DNA from: Phocaeicola plebeius DSM 17135
GTDB lineage: Bacteria > Bacteroidota > Bacteroidia > Bacteroidales > Bacteroidaceae
DNA: 64,000 bases
NCBI RefSeq assembly: GCF_000187895.1
Contig: NZ_DS990125.1
Coordinates: 1-64,000, forward strand
Reading direction: 5' to 3'
Numbering within the stretch: the stretch's first letter is position 1; each line of letters starts with the position of its first letter. The position numbers and the translations under genes were made by a program. The notes under the pieces were generated by a model. That model did not search any database. It was given only the letters and a program-made list of their open reading frames with translations, and was not told where the DNA came from. Below are positions 1-8,648 of the stretch, one piece after another.

Positions 1-790
<790 letters not shown>

Positions 791-901
791 TCCTTATCCG
801 CGCGGAGCGGATGGAAAATTCATCGGAAGGATGATATATACGTTTAGCATGAAAGAAGTGCTGAAATTGCTTGCTTGTGAGTCATGAATACATAAATGAT
901 A

Positions 902-1012
<111 letters not shown>

Positions 1013-1019
1013 AACAGAG

Positions 1020-1052
1020 ACCCTGAGGTAGAGATACTTCAGGGTTTTTTTG
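1020..1052 (+). terminator. rRNA operon terminator
   Basis: The sequence ACCCTGA is followed by a short loop and TCAGGGT, then a run of T residues. This is a classical Rho-independent terminator directly after the 5S gene. Confidence 0.85.
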
Positions 1053-1437
1053 TGTCCGTACTGTCCGTGCGTCTGTGCCTGCGTCCGTTTCCGCTCCTTC
1101 CGCGGCAGGCCGCTTCCGTTTTTTGCTGACGGTTTCTTTCTTTCCTTGCTTTTTCCCCTTGCTATCCTTTGCTTCTTTACCGCTCACCCGGACGGCTTTC
1201 AGAAATGCGGTAGGAGACATTTTCTCCGAAAAGGAGAGTCATTCTTCATCGGAAGCTCCGGATACGCTCAGAACGGGCGGAAATGTCTCTGGAAAGGAAC
1301 TTGTTTCGGGGAACATGAATCTGAACCATCGGGCTGATAACTTCTATTCCTGTAATTCTAAGAATTAAAACTATTGGAGATAATTCATTTTATCTGTTAA
1401 AAGTTTTGTTGATGCTTGCAGATTAAAGAAAAAGAAT
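1053..1437. other. intergenic stretch, no supported gene
   Basis: About 385 bases between the rRNA terminator and the promoter of the ABC transporter operon. Short open frames exist on both strands, but their translations are low-complexity (Phe/Cys-rich or Lys-rich) and resemble no family I know. One overlaps the rRNA terminator. I see no RNA gene or repeat here. Confidence 0.6.
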
Positions 1438-1445
1438 TACATTTG
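1438..1445 (+). promoter_or_regulatory. Bacteroides -7 promoter box for ABC/GntR operon
   Basis: TACATTTG matches the Bacteroides -7 consensus TAnnTTTG exactly. A TTG at 1416-1418, 19 bases upstream, can serve as the -33 element. It lies about 45 bases ahead of the ABC ATPase start and points toward it. Confidence 0.65.
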
Positions 1446-1489
1446 CAGTGTACTAATAAGCTAATACACTAATATAATTTATTTACAAC

Positions 1490-2341
1490 ATGAACACGTC
1501 TATGATAAAAATCGAAGGGGTAACCTTCAGTTATGGAAAGAAAGCTTCCGTTTTTCAAGATTTCTCATTGAAAATGGAGGCTGGAAAGGTAATTGGTCTC
1601 TTGGGAAAAAATGGAACCGGAAAATCTACTTTACTTTATTTGATGAGTGGTTTGTTACGTCCACAAAGTGGTTTTGTATGGATGAAAGGGGTAGATGTCC
1701 AAAAGCGTCTACCGGTAACCTTGGAGGATATGTATTTGGTTCCAGAAGAATTTACTTTACCTAATTTGAGTCTGAAACAGTTTGTGAAAGTGAATGCACC
1801 GTTTTATCCCCGTTTCAGCCAGGAGTTGTTGCGGACATGTCTGGCCGATTTTGATTTGAATGAGGACATTCATTTGGGAGAGTTGTCCATGGGGCAGAAG
1901 AAAAAGGCTTATATGTGTTTTGCGCTGGCAGCCAATACCTCCTTGCTTCTGATGGATGAACCTACCAACGGATTGGACATTCCTTCTAAAAGTCAATTCC
2001 GGAAAGTAATAGCTTCAGGAATGACGGAAGAGAAATCGGTAGTGGTATCTACTCATCAGGTACGGGATATTGACCGTTTGCTGGACCAGGTGGTAGTGAT
2101 TAATGGGAATGAGGTGTTGCTGAACCGTTCGGTAGTAGATATTACCGATAAACTGTTGTTTGCGGAGCAGGGCATGAATGAACCGACGGATGACGCGCTT
2201 TTTGTACAGCCATCCGTGCATGGAAACAGTGTGATATGGCCTAACCTTTCGGGTGAAGAAAGTCCGTTGAATCTGGAGTTGCTGTTCAATGCCCTGCTGA
2301 CGAAACGTGAGAAAATACAAGCTATTTTTAACGATAAATAA
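1490..2341 (+). CDS. ABC transporter ATP-binding protein
   Basis: A 283-residue cytoplasmic ATPase that would energise export or import with the membrane protein encoded next. Visible motifs are Walker A GLLGKNGTGKST near residue 37, signature LSMGQKK near 133, Walker B LLLMDEPTNGLD near 155 and the H-loop STHQ near 190. The C-terminal 80 residues resemble no accessory domain I recognise. The start used is the first ATG; an ATG four codons later (MIKIEG) would also preserve the fold. It forms an operon with the permease (10-base gap) and a GntR regulator, an arrangement known for YtrA/BcrA-like systems that respond to cell-envelope stress. The substrate cannot be read from the sequence. Confidence 0.93.
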   Translation: MNTSMIKIEGVTFSYGKKASVFQDFSLKMEAGKVIGLLGKNGTGKSTLLYLMSGLLRPQSGFVWMKGVDVQKRLPVTLEDMYLVPEEFTLPNLSLKQFVKVNAPFYPRFSQELLRTCLADFDLNEDIHLGELSMGQKKKAYMCFALAANTSLLLMDEPTNGLDIPSKSQFRKVIASGMTEEKSVVVSTHQVRDIDRLLDQVVVINGNEVLLNRSVVDITDKLLFAEQGMNEPTDDALFVQPSVHGNSVIWPNLSGEESPLNLELLFNALLTKREKIQAIFNDK

Positions 2342-2351
2342 ATGACACGAC

Positions 2352-3233
2352 ATGATGGAGACAACTTTTAGTATGACACGCGTACAGCATATCATGCGAC
2401 GCGATTTGATAGAGAACTGGAAAAGTAACCTTTATGGTTTGCTGGGTATTTTTGCAGCCTGCTTTTTCCCGATGTTGGGCTTTTTATGGTCGGCAGAACG
2501 CTGGACGGAAGAAGGTTATCCTGAAGTCTATTCTTTTGAGCGATTTTGCGGCAATATGTTGGGGATAATTGGTATGGTGGTTAGTGTGGCAATGATATAT
2601 TATGCTTCCCGCATCATGAGATGCATGGATAATAAGGAAAAACGTATTTCTTATTTATTACTTCCGGCTACGAAATTAGAGAAGTTCTTCTCTCGTGCCT
2701 TGTTTGTGACAATAGGCACTGTATTGATGATTCTGGTTGCCTTGCTGGCTTTGGAACTTACCCATTATCTGTTGTTGCCTGTGTTTGATTTACCGGCTGT
2801 GTATAGCCAGCCGATGTTAGTGGAAGTATTCTCCCTGAGATGGGCTCATGCTTCGGTAGATGCAACAGGAGAACCGGTCTATTCCTGGTGGCTGATGCAG
2901 CTACTTGTATGGATATTCTGCTTATGGAATCATTCACTTTTCATTTTGGGAGGAAGCTTTTGGTACAAACATCCTTTCCTGAAAACAATAGGGGCTTGTT
3001 TGGTTGTAACTATTTTAGGAGGAATCTTATTTGCGAATCTGGCAGAAGGAGGTTTTTTAACTCGCTTTTCAGATTGGATGCAGGAACACTATCAAGACAC
3101 TCCACAAACTGTAAATGGATTGTTAACCATTATTTCAGTTGTCTTTCTTCTGTTTACTGTGTTCAACTGGTGGCTGTCTTATCGGTTGTTTACTCGTTCA
3201 GAAGTTGTTAAACGAAAACTGTGGCGCCTATGA
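2352..3233 (+). CDS. ABC-2-like membrane permease subunit
   Basis: A 293-residue integral membrane protein with about six hydrophobic segments (roughly residues 28-48, 67-87, 116-140, 180-200, 215-235 and 255-280). It starts 10 bases after the ATPase gene and its stop overlaps the start of the regulator gene, so the three are translationally coupled. By position it is the membrane half of the exporter. Similar proteins in Bacteroides are annotated only as hypothetical or ABC-2 membrane proteins. No catalytic motif is seen and none is expected. Confidence 0.85.
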   Translation: MMETTFSMTRVQHIMRRDLIENWKSNLYGLLGIFAACFFPMLGFLWSAERWTEEGYPEVYSFERFCGNMLGIIGMVVSVAMIYYASRIMRCMDNKEKRISYLLLPATKLEKFFSRALFVTIGTVLMILVALLALELTHYLLLPVFDLPAVYSQPMLVEVFSLRWAHASVDATGEPVYSWWLMQLLVWIFCLWNHSLFILGGSFWYKHPFLKTIGACLVVTILGGILFANLAEGGFLTRFSDWMQEHYQDTPQTVNGLLTIISVVFLLFTVFNWWLSYRLFTRSEVVKRKLWRL

Positions 3234-3610
3234 CTTTTAAAGAGAATAAACCGATTTATTTGCAGATAGCCGACCGTATCATGGATGAGATTCTTCAGGA
3301 AGTGTATGAAGAAGAAGGACGTATCCTGTCGGTACGAGAATATGCAGGAATAGTGGAGGTAAATGCGAATACGGTAGTTCGTACGTATGATTATCTGCAG
3401 ACTCAGGGTATTATTTACAATAAGCGGGGTTTGGGATATTTTGTGTCAACTGGAGCTGCTCAGAAGATTATTGAACTTCGGAAGGCTGCTTTCCTCCAGC
3501 AAGTATTACCCGATGTATTCAAGGAAATGTATCTGCTGCATATTCCGATGGAAACTTTATCTGAACTATTTGAGCACTATAAAAAAGAACGGATGAAGTC
3601 TCAGGGATAA
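3230..3610 (+). CDS. GntR family (YtrA-like) transcriptional regulator
   Basis: About 126 residues. The N-terminal winged helix-turn-helix is typical of GntR proteins (PIYLQIADRIMDEIL, then LSVREYAGIVEVNANTVVRT, then IIYNKRGLGYFVS). After it there is only a short helical tail and no large effector domain, which is the YtrA subfamily pattern. I chose the ATG at 3230 because it overlaps the permease stop as ATGA; a GTG at 3221 is in frame but less likely. YtrA-type regulators usually repress their own ABC operon, so autoregulation is inferred. Confidence 0.9.
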   Translation: MTFKENKPIYLQIADRIMDEILQEVYEEEGRILSVREYAGIVEVNANTVVRTYDYLQTQGIIYNKRGLGYFVSTGAAQKIIELRKAAFLQQVLPDVFKEMYLLHIPMETLSELFEHYKKERMKSQG

Positions 3611-3630
3611 ACAATAGAAGATAATAATGA

Positions 3631-3682
3631 AAAACGGAGCTGAAGTAAGAGGGATAGATTCTCTTTGCTTCAGCTCCGTTTT
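3631..3682. terminator. bidirectional terminator between gntR and waaA
   Basis: A perfect 15-bp inverted repeat (3631-3645 and 3668-3682). The outer ends are AAAA on the left and TTTT on the right, so it can terminate transcription from both converging genes. Confidence 0.85.
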
Positions 3683-3700
3683 ATTGTATGATTCTGCGAC

Positions 3701-4921
3701 TTATAAAGTCACTGTATGCATAATCTTTTCCAAGGCACCGGCATTGTCTCGTACATAGTTTCCGGCTTTTTTCCCAGCCTTGTCCAAGGCTTCATAGTTA
3801 TTCAGGAAGTTGTCCATAATCTTTTTGAAGTCCTCCGCTCCTTGTATTTCAAAGCCACCCTTGCATTGAAGCAAGCCCTGAGCTTCACGGAACCGTTTGT
3901 TGTTCGGACCGAAAATGACCGGCATACCATATACAGCAGCTTCCAGTACATTGTGGATACCTACGCCGAATCCACCTCCGATATAGGCAATTTCTCCATA
4001 GCGATAAATGGAAGATAACAAACCGAAACAGTCAATCAGCAGGCAATCGGCTTCTTTCACCTTTTCTTCCGTAGCCTGCGTGTAACGCACTACGGTACGG
4101 TTCAGCTTGCCGATGATTTCCTTCAAATGGCTTTCATCAATCACGTGTGGCGCAATGATCAGCTTTACTTCCGGATGCGCATTGAGATAAGGAATGAAAA
4201 TATCCTCGTCCGGTCCCCAGGAACTGCCGGCTACAAAAGCAGTATGGTTTCCTTTGAATTTCTCTACCAATGGAAGTTCTTTAGTCTGACGGCAGATTTC
4301 CAATACCCGGTCAAAACGTGTATCACCTACTACAGTGGTGTTAGTAATACCGATGGTGCGAAGTAATTGTACAGACGCTTCATCCTGCACGAACAGATGA
4401 GTAAATGTGTTCAGCACCTTTCGGTAACTTTTACCATACCAGCGGAAGAAAATCTGTTCTTTCCGGAAAATGGAAGAAACACTGTAAACCGGAATATTTC
4501 GTCGTTGAAGCTCGTTCAAATAGTTCTGCCAGAATTCATACTTGATGAAGAAGGCCATATAAGGCTGGGCCAGATCCAGAAAACGCTTTACGTTGCCCGG
4601 CGTGTCCAGCGGAAGATAGCAGACAATGTCTGCTCCTTTATAGTTCTTCCGTACTTCGTATCCGGAAGGCGAGAAGAAAGTCTGGAGAATCTTGTACTGC
4701 GGATAGGTTTTCCGAATTTCTTCTATCAGCGGGCGTCCTTGTTCAAATTCCCCTAAAGAAGCTGCGTGAAACCACAGGTATTTTTCTCCGCGGATAATCT
4801 GTTTTTCCAGAATGTCAAAAGATTCCTTTTCTCCTTTGACCATCAGGGTCACTTTCTTATTAAAAAGTGCAGCCAGTCTGACTGCACTTGTATAAAGAGC
4901 GATGATAAGATTATAAATCAT
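3701..4921 (-). CDS. waaA: 3-deoxy-D-manno-octulosonic acid (Kdo) transferase
   Basis: A 406-residue enzyme that adds Kdo from CMP-Kdo to lipid A precursor at the inner face of the cytoplasmic membrane. Visible are an N-terminal hydrophobic anchor (residues 1-20), the WFHAASLGEFEQ segment near 51-62 that holds the catalytic Glu of this family, FFIKYEFW near 123, VGDTRFDRV near 202 and a C-terminal nucleotide-binding half with IGGGFGVGIHNVLE. Length is normal for WaaA. It begins 8 bases after the gltX stop, so both are read from one transcript. Confidence 0.95.
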   Translation of the reverse strand: MIYNLIIALYTSAVRLAALFNKKVTLMVKGEKESFDILEKQIIRGEKYLWFHAASLGEFEQGRPLIEEIRKTYPQYKILQTFFSPSGYEVRKNYKGADIVCYLPLDTPGNVKRFLDLAQPYMAFFIKYEFWQNYLNELQRRNIPVYSVSSIFRKEQIFFRWYGKSYRKVLNTFTHLFVQDEASVQLLRTIGITNTTVVGDTRFDRVLEICRQTKELPLVEKFKGNHTAFVAGSSWGPDEDIFIPYLNAHPEVKLIIAPHVIDESHLKEIIGKLNRTVVRYTQATEEKVKEADCLLIDCFGLLSSIYRYGEIAYIGGGFGVGIHNVLEAAVYGMPVIFGPNNKRFREAQGLLQCKGGFEIQGAEDFKKIMDNFLNNYEALDKAGKKAGNYVRDNAGALEKIMHTVTL

Positions 4922-4929
4922 GTCTTAGC

Positions 4930-6447
4930 TTATTTGAGAACCTCTACTGCACGGCGCATACGAGCCACTGTTTCTTCTTTTCCTAATACAGCCGAGATGT
5001 CAAACATGTGAGGACCTTTGCCTTCTCCTACCAGTGTCAGTCGGAAAGCATTCATGATGTTACCCAAGTGGTAGCCTTTATCTTCAATCCATTTCATGAC
5101 TACTTCTTCCTGGTGAGCCAGTGAGAAATCGTCCAATGATTCCAGCAGTGCAGCCAGTTCGGTCATGCGTTCAGCTGAATCTTCTTTCCAGCGTTTTTTC
5201 ACTGTCTTTTCATCATATTCTGTTGGAGCAACGAAGAAGAACTTGCAGGTATCCCACAATTCCTTGATAAAGCTTACACGGCCTTTCATCAGTCCGACTA
5301 CGGTAACCACCTTATCCATCGGAGCTTCGATGCCATGTTCCTTCAGAATCGGCATAAACAACTGTGCGATTTCTTCGTCACTCTTCATCAGGATATATTC
5401 ATGGTTGAACCATTTTCCCTTTTCATAGTCGAATTTAGCACCAGCTTTGCTGCAACGATGCAGGTCGAACAATTTGATGAGTTCATCCATTGACATGATT
5501 TCCTGGTCATTACCCGGATTCCATCCTAGCAAAGCCAGGAAGTTGATAACTGCTTCCGGTAGATAGCCTGATTCACGGTATCCGGAAGAAACTTCTCCTG
5601 TTTTCGGGTCATGCCATTCCAATGGGAATACAGGGAATCCCAAACGGTCACCGTCGCGCTTGCTCAGTTTACCGTTTCCGTCCGGTTTCAACAGCAATGG
5701 CAGGTGAGCGAATTCCGGCATCGTATCTTCCCAGCCGAAAGCACGGTACAGCAATACGTGTAGCGGAGCTGAAGGCAGCCATTCTTCTCCACGAATTACA
5801 TGTGATACTTCCATCAGGTGGTCGTCAACGATGTTAGCCAAATGGTAAGTAGGCAGCTCATCAGCTGATTTATATAACACTTTATCATCGAGGATAGAAG
5901 AGTTGATAACTACCTCTCCACGAATCAGGTCGTGTACATGTACGTCTTCGTTCGGCTCAATCTTGAAACGAACTACATATTGTTTGCCTTCTGCAATCAG
6001 TTTGTCCACTTCTTCTTTCGGTAGAGTCAAAGAGTTGCGCATGGAAGTACGTGTAGAAGCGTCATACTGGAAATTCGGAATTTCCTGACGTTTAGCTTCC
6101 AGTTCTTCCGGTGTATCAAAAGCGATGTAAGCCTTTCCGTTATCGAGCAACACCTGTACATATTTCTTGTAAATGTCACGGCGCTCCGACTGGCGGTACG
6201 GACCATAGTTTCCTCCAAAGCTGACACCTTCGTCAAACTGGATGCCTAACCATTTGAATGACTCGATAATGTATTCCTCAGCACCCGGAACGAAACGGTG
6301 TGAGTCAGTATCTTCAATACGGAAAATCAGTTCCCCGCCATGCTGACGAGCAAACAGATAATTGTACAAAGCGGTACGTACGCCGCCGATATGCAATGCA
6401 CCTGTGGGACTTGGTGCAAAACGGACTCTTACTTTTCTTTCTGACAT
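4930..6447 (-). CDS. gltX: glutamyl-tRNA synthetase
   Basis: A 505-residue class I aminoacyl-tRNA synthetase charging tRNA-Glu. The HIGH-type motif is [18 protein letters not shown] near residue 13 and the KMSKS-type motif is KLSKRDGDR near 263. After the latter comes the insertion with [14 protein letters not shown] that is usual in Bacteroidetes GltX. The C-terminal helical anticodon-binding region is complete. A -7 promoter box at 6474-6481 gives a short leader of about 20 bases. waaA follows in the same operon. Confidence 0.97.
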   Translation of the reverse strand: MSERKVRVRFAPSPTGALHIGGVRTALYNYLFARQHGGELIFRIEDTDSHRFVPGAEEYIIESFKWLGIQFDEGVSFGGNYGPYRQSERRDIYKKYVQVLLDNGKAYIAFDTPEELEAKRQEIPNFQYDASTRTSMRNSLTLPKEEVDKLIAEGKQYVVRFKIEPNEDVHVHDLIRGEVVINSSILDDKVLYKSADELPTYHLANIVDDHLMEVSHVIRGEEWLPSAPLHVLLYRAFGWEDTMPEFAHLPLLLKPDGNGKLSKRDGDRLGFPVFPLEWHDPKTGEVSSGYRESGYLPEAVINFLALLGWNPGNDQEIMSMDELIKLFDLHRCSKAGAKFDYEKGKWFNHEYILMKSDEEIAQLFMPILKEHGIEAPMDKVVTVVGLMKGRVSFIKELWDTCKFFFVAPTEYDEKTVKKRWKEDSAERMTELAALLESLDDFSLAHQEEVVMKWIEDKGYHLGNIMNAFRLTLVGEGKGPHMFDISAVLGKEETVARMRRAVEVLK

Positions 6448-6473
6448 TGTGGTTTTTATCTAAAAATACGCCG

Positions 6474-6481
6474 CAAAATTA
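6474..6481 (-). promoter_or_regulatory. -7 promoter box for gltX-waaA
   Basis: CAAAATTA on the plus strand, that is TAATTTTG on the minus strand, an exact TAnnTTTG match, 27 bases ahead of the gltX start. No clear -33 box was found. Confidence 0.5.
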
Positions 6482-6532
6482 ATCTAATTTTCCCGTTTTT
6501 TTCTTATTTTGCACGCAAAATATCTTTTTAAC

Positions 6533-8590
6533 ATGAAAAGTTTACAAACTGAGAAACAGTTTTCTTATAAAGGACTGTTATATAAACTGGCCATTTTCGT
6601 GGTAACAGTGTGTGTAATTGTGTATTTCTTGCCACGGGAGGGACGTTTTAATTATCAATTTGACATTAATAAACCTTGGAAGTACGGACTGCTTCAAGCT
6701 TCGTTCGATTTCCCGATTTACAAAGATGATGCCGAAGTGCAGCGGGAGCAAGACAGTATCATGCGTTTGTATAGTCCGTATTATCAAATGGATAAGACGG
6801 TAGCCGACCGAATGATTCAGCAGTTCAAGAAGGCGTATACTGATAGTCTGCACCGTATTATCCCTGCTCCAGCATATCAGCATCATATTGAGCGGTTACT
6901 GAAAGTAGTGTATGAGAAAGGAGTCTTTGCACCCAATGATTGGGAAAAGTTGCGTAAAGATAGTGTATGTTCCATCCAGTTGGTAGACAAAAATACGGCA
7001 AACCAGGTGGAGGTAAACAGTCTTTATAGCTTTAAAACGGCATACGAAACATTGATTTATTCAGATACAGTACATTATCAGCGCTTGTTATTGCAACGGT
7101 GTAATCTGAATGAATACATTGCACCTAACCTTTCGTATGATGCTTCCAAGTCAGAGGCTGCAAAGCAGGATTTGCTTTCTGATCTTTCTTGGGCGAATGG
7201 ATTTGTGATGAACGGACAGAAAATCATTGACCGTGGAGAGATTATCGACAGTCATACGTATAATATTCTGAAATCATTGGAGAAAGAGTGGAACAAACGT
7301 AGTGAGACAGTGGCAGAGAAGCGTCTTACCTTGCTGGGGCAAACGCTTTTTGTAGCTTTGCTGATAGGCTGTTTCATGATTTATCTGGAATTGTTCCGAA
7401 ATGACTATTATGAAAAGCGTCGGACGCTGGCACTACTTTTTGTCATTATTGTAGCTTTTCCGGTACTATCTTCTGTCATGGTGGAACATGCATTTATGAG
7501 TGTTTACATTGTGCCGTTTGCTATGATACCTTTGATTATTCGTATCTTTCTGGATTCACGAACGGCGTTTGTAGCTCATATCATAACGATTCTGCTTTGT
7601 TCGATTTGTCTACGCACACCGCACGAATTTATATTGTTGCAAACAGCCGCTGGTATGGCCGGTATCTATAGTCTGCGGGAACTTTCCCAACGTTCGCAAT
7701 TGCTGCGTAGTGCGTTAGTTGTAGCTTGTGCATATGCACTGATGTATCTTGCACTTGATTTGATACATGTCAGTGATGTGGCACAATTGAGTACGCATAT
7801 GTATGTCAATTTTATCATTAACGGTCTGTTGTTGCTGTTTACTTATCCTTTGCTGTTTATCCTGGAAAAGATGTTCGGATTTACCTCTAATGTTACATTG
7901 GTAGAGTTATCCAATATCAATAATAAATTGATGCGTGAGATGTCGGAAGTAGCACCTGGCACGTTCCAGCATTCTCTTCAGTTAGCCAATCTGACAGCAG
8001 CTGCTGCTAACCGTATTGGAGCCAATAGCCAGCTGGTACGTACGGGAGCTATGTATCACGACATCGGGAAGATGCTGAATCCGGCTTTCTTTACCGAAAA
8101 TCAGTCGGGTGTGAATCCTCATGACCAGTTGAGCTACAAGCAGAGCGCACAGATTGTAATCAGTCACGTGACCGATGGCATGAGACTGGCCGACAAGCAC
8201 GATCTTCCACAGGTAATAAAAGATTTTATCTGTACTCATCACGGAAAAGGTTTGACTAAGTATTTCTATATTTCATATCAGAACGAACATCCCGGAGAAG
8301 AAGTAGACAAGGAAGCCTTCCGTTATCCAGGGCCCAATCCTTTTACAAAGGAACAGGCCATTCTGATGATGGCAGACTCGGTAGAAGCAGCTTCACGAAG
8401 TCTGGCTGAGTACACAGAAGAAAGCATCTCTGCTTTGGTGGAAAAGATTATCGACAGTCAGGTACAGGACGGGTACTTCAAGGAATGTCCGATTACGTTT
8501 AAGGACATTGCTACCGTGAAAGCCGTGTTTAAGGAAAAACTGAAAACGATGTATCATACTCGCATCAGTTATCCGGAATTGAAGAAATAG
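6533..8590 (+). CDS. 7TM-HD family phosphohydrolase (PgpH-like)
   Basis: About 685 residues from the ATG at 6533, which is preferred over an upstream TTG. Order of domains: one N-terminal membrane helix (about 15-35), an extracytoplasmic helical region of about 240 residues (7TMR-HDED type), seven membrane helices between about 270 and 455, and a cytoplasmic HD domain. HD residues seen are H in FQHSLQLAN, the pair His509-Asp510 in MYHDIGKM, and H in THHGKG. The family includes PgpH of Listeria, which hydrolyses cyclic di-AMP; that activity is inferred here. It stands alone between gltX (divergent) and the GH2 gene (convergent). Confidence 0.92.
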   Translation: MKSLQTEKQFSYKGLLYKLAIFVVTVCVIVYFLPREGRFNYQFDINKPWKYGLLQASFDFPIYKDDAEVQREQDSIMRLYSPYYQMDKTVADRMIQQFKKAYTDSLHRIIPAPAYQHHIERLLKVVYEKGVFAPNDWEKLRKDSVCSIQLVDKNTANQVEVNSLYSFKTAYETLIYSDTVHYQRLLLQRCNLNEYIAPNLSYDASKSEAAKQDLLSDLSWANGFVMNGQKIIDRGEIIDSHTYNILKSLEKEWNKRSETVAEKRLTLLGQTLFVALLIGCFMIYLELFRNDYYEKRRTLALLFVIIVAFPVLSSVMVEHAFMSVYIVPFAMIPLIIRIFLDSRTAFVAHIITILLCSICLRTPHEFILLQTAAGMAGIYSLRELSQRSQLLRSALVVACAYALMYLALDLIHVSDVAQLSTHMYVNFIINGLLLLFTYPLLFILEKMFGFTSNVTLVELSNINNKLMREMSEVAPGTFQHSLQLANLTAAAANRIGANSQLVRTGAMYHDIGKMLNPAFFTENQSGVNPHDQLSYKQSAQIVISHVTDGMRLADKHDLPQVIKDFICTHHGKGLTKYFYISYQNEHPGEEVDKEAFRYPGPNPFTKEQAILMMADSVEAASRSLAEYTEESISALVEKIIDSQVQDGYFKECPITFKDIATVKAVFKEKLKTMYHTRISYPELKK

Positions 8591-8605
8591 GCAGTTAGGA
8601 AATAA

Positions 8606-8640
8606 GAAAAGCCACAGAGTAAAATATTCTGTGGCTTTTC
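8606..8640. terminator. bidirectional terminator
   Basis: A perfect 13-bp inverted repeat (8606-8618 and 8628-8640), GAAAAGCCACAGA and its complement, with A-rich left and T-rich right ends. It sits between the convergent HD-protein and GH2 genes. Confidence 0.85.
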
Positions 8641-8648
8641 TGTATCTC

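Noticed and set aside
1050-1368. Two overlapping plus-strand frames after the 5S gene
   Set aside because: Their products are Phe/Cys- or Ser-rich without recognisable folds, and the true operon promoter lies downstream at 1438.
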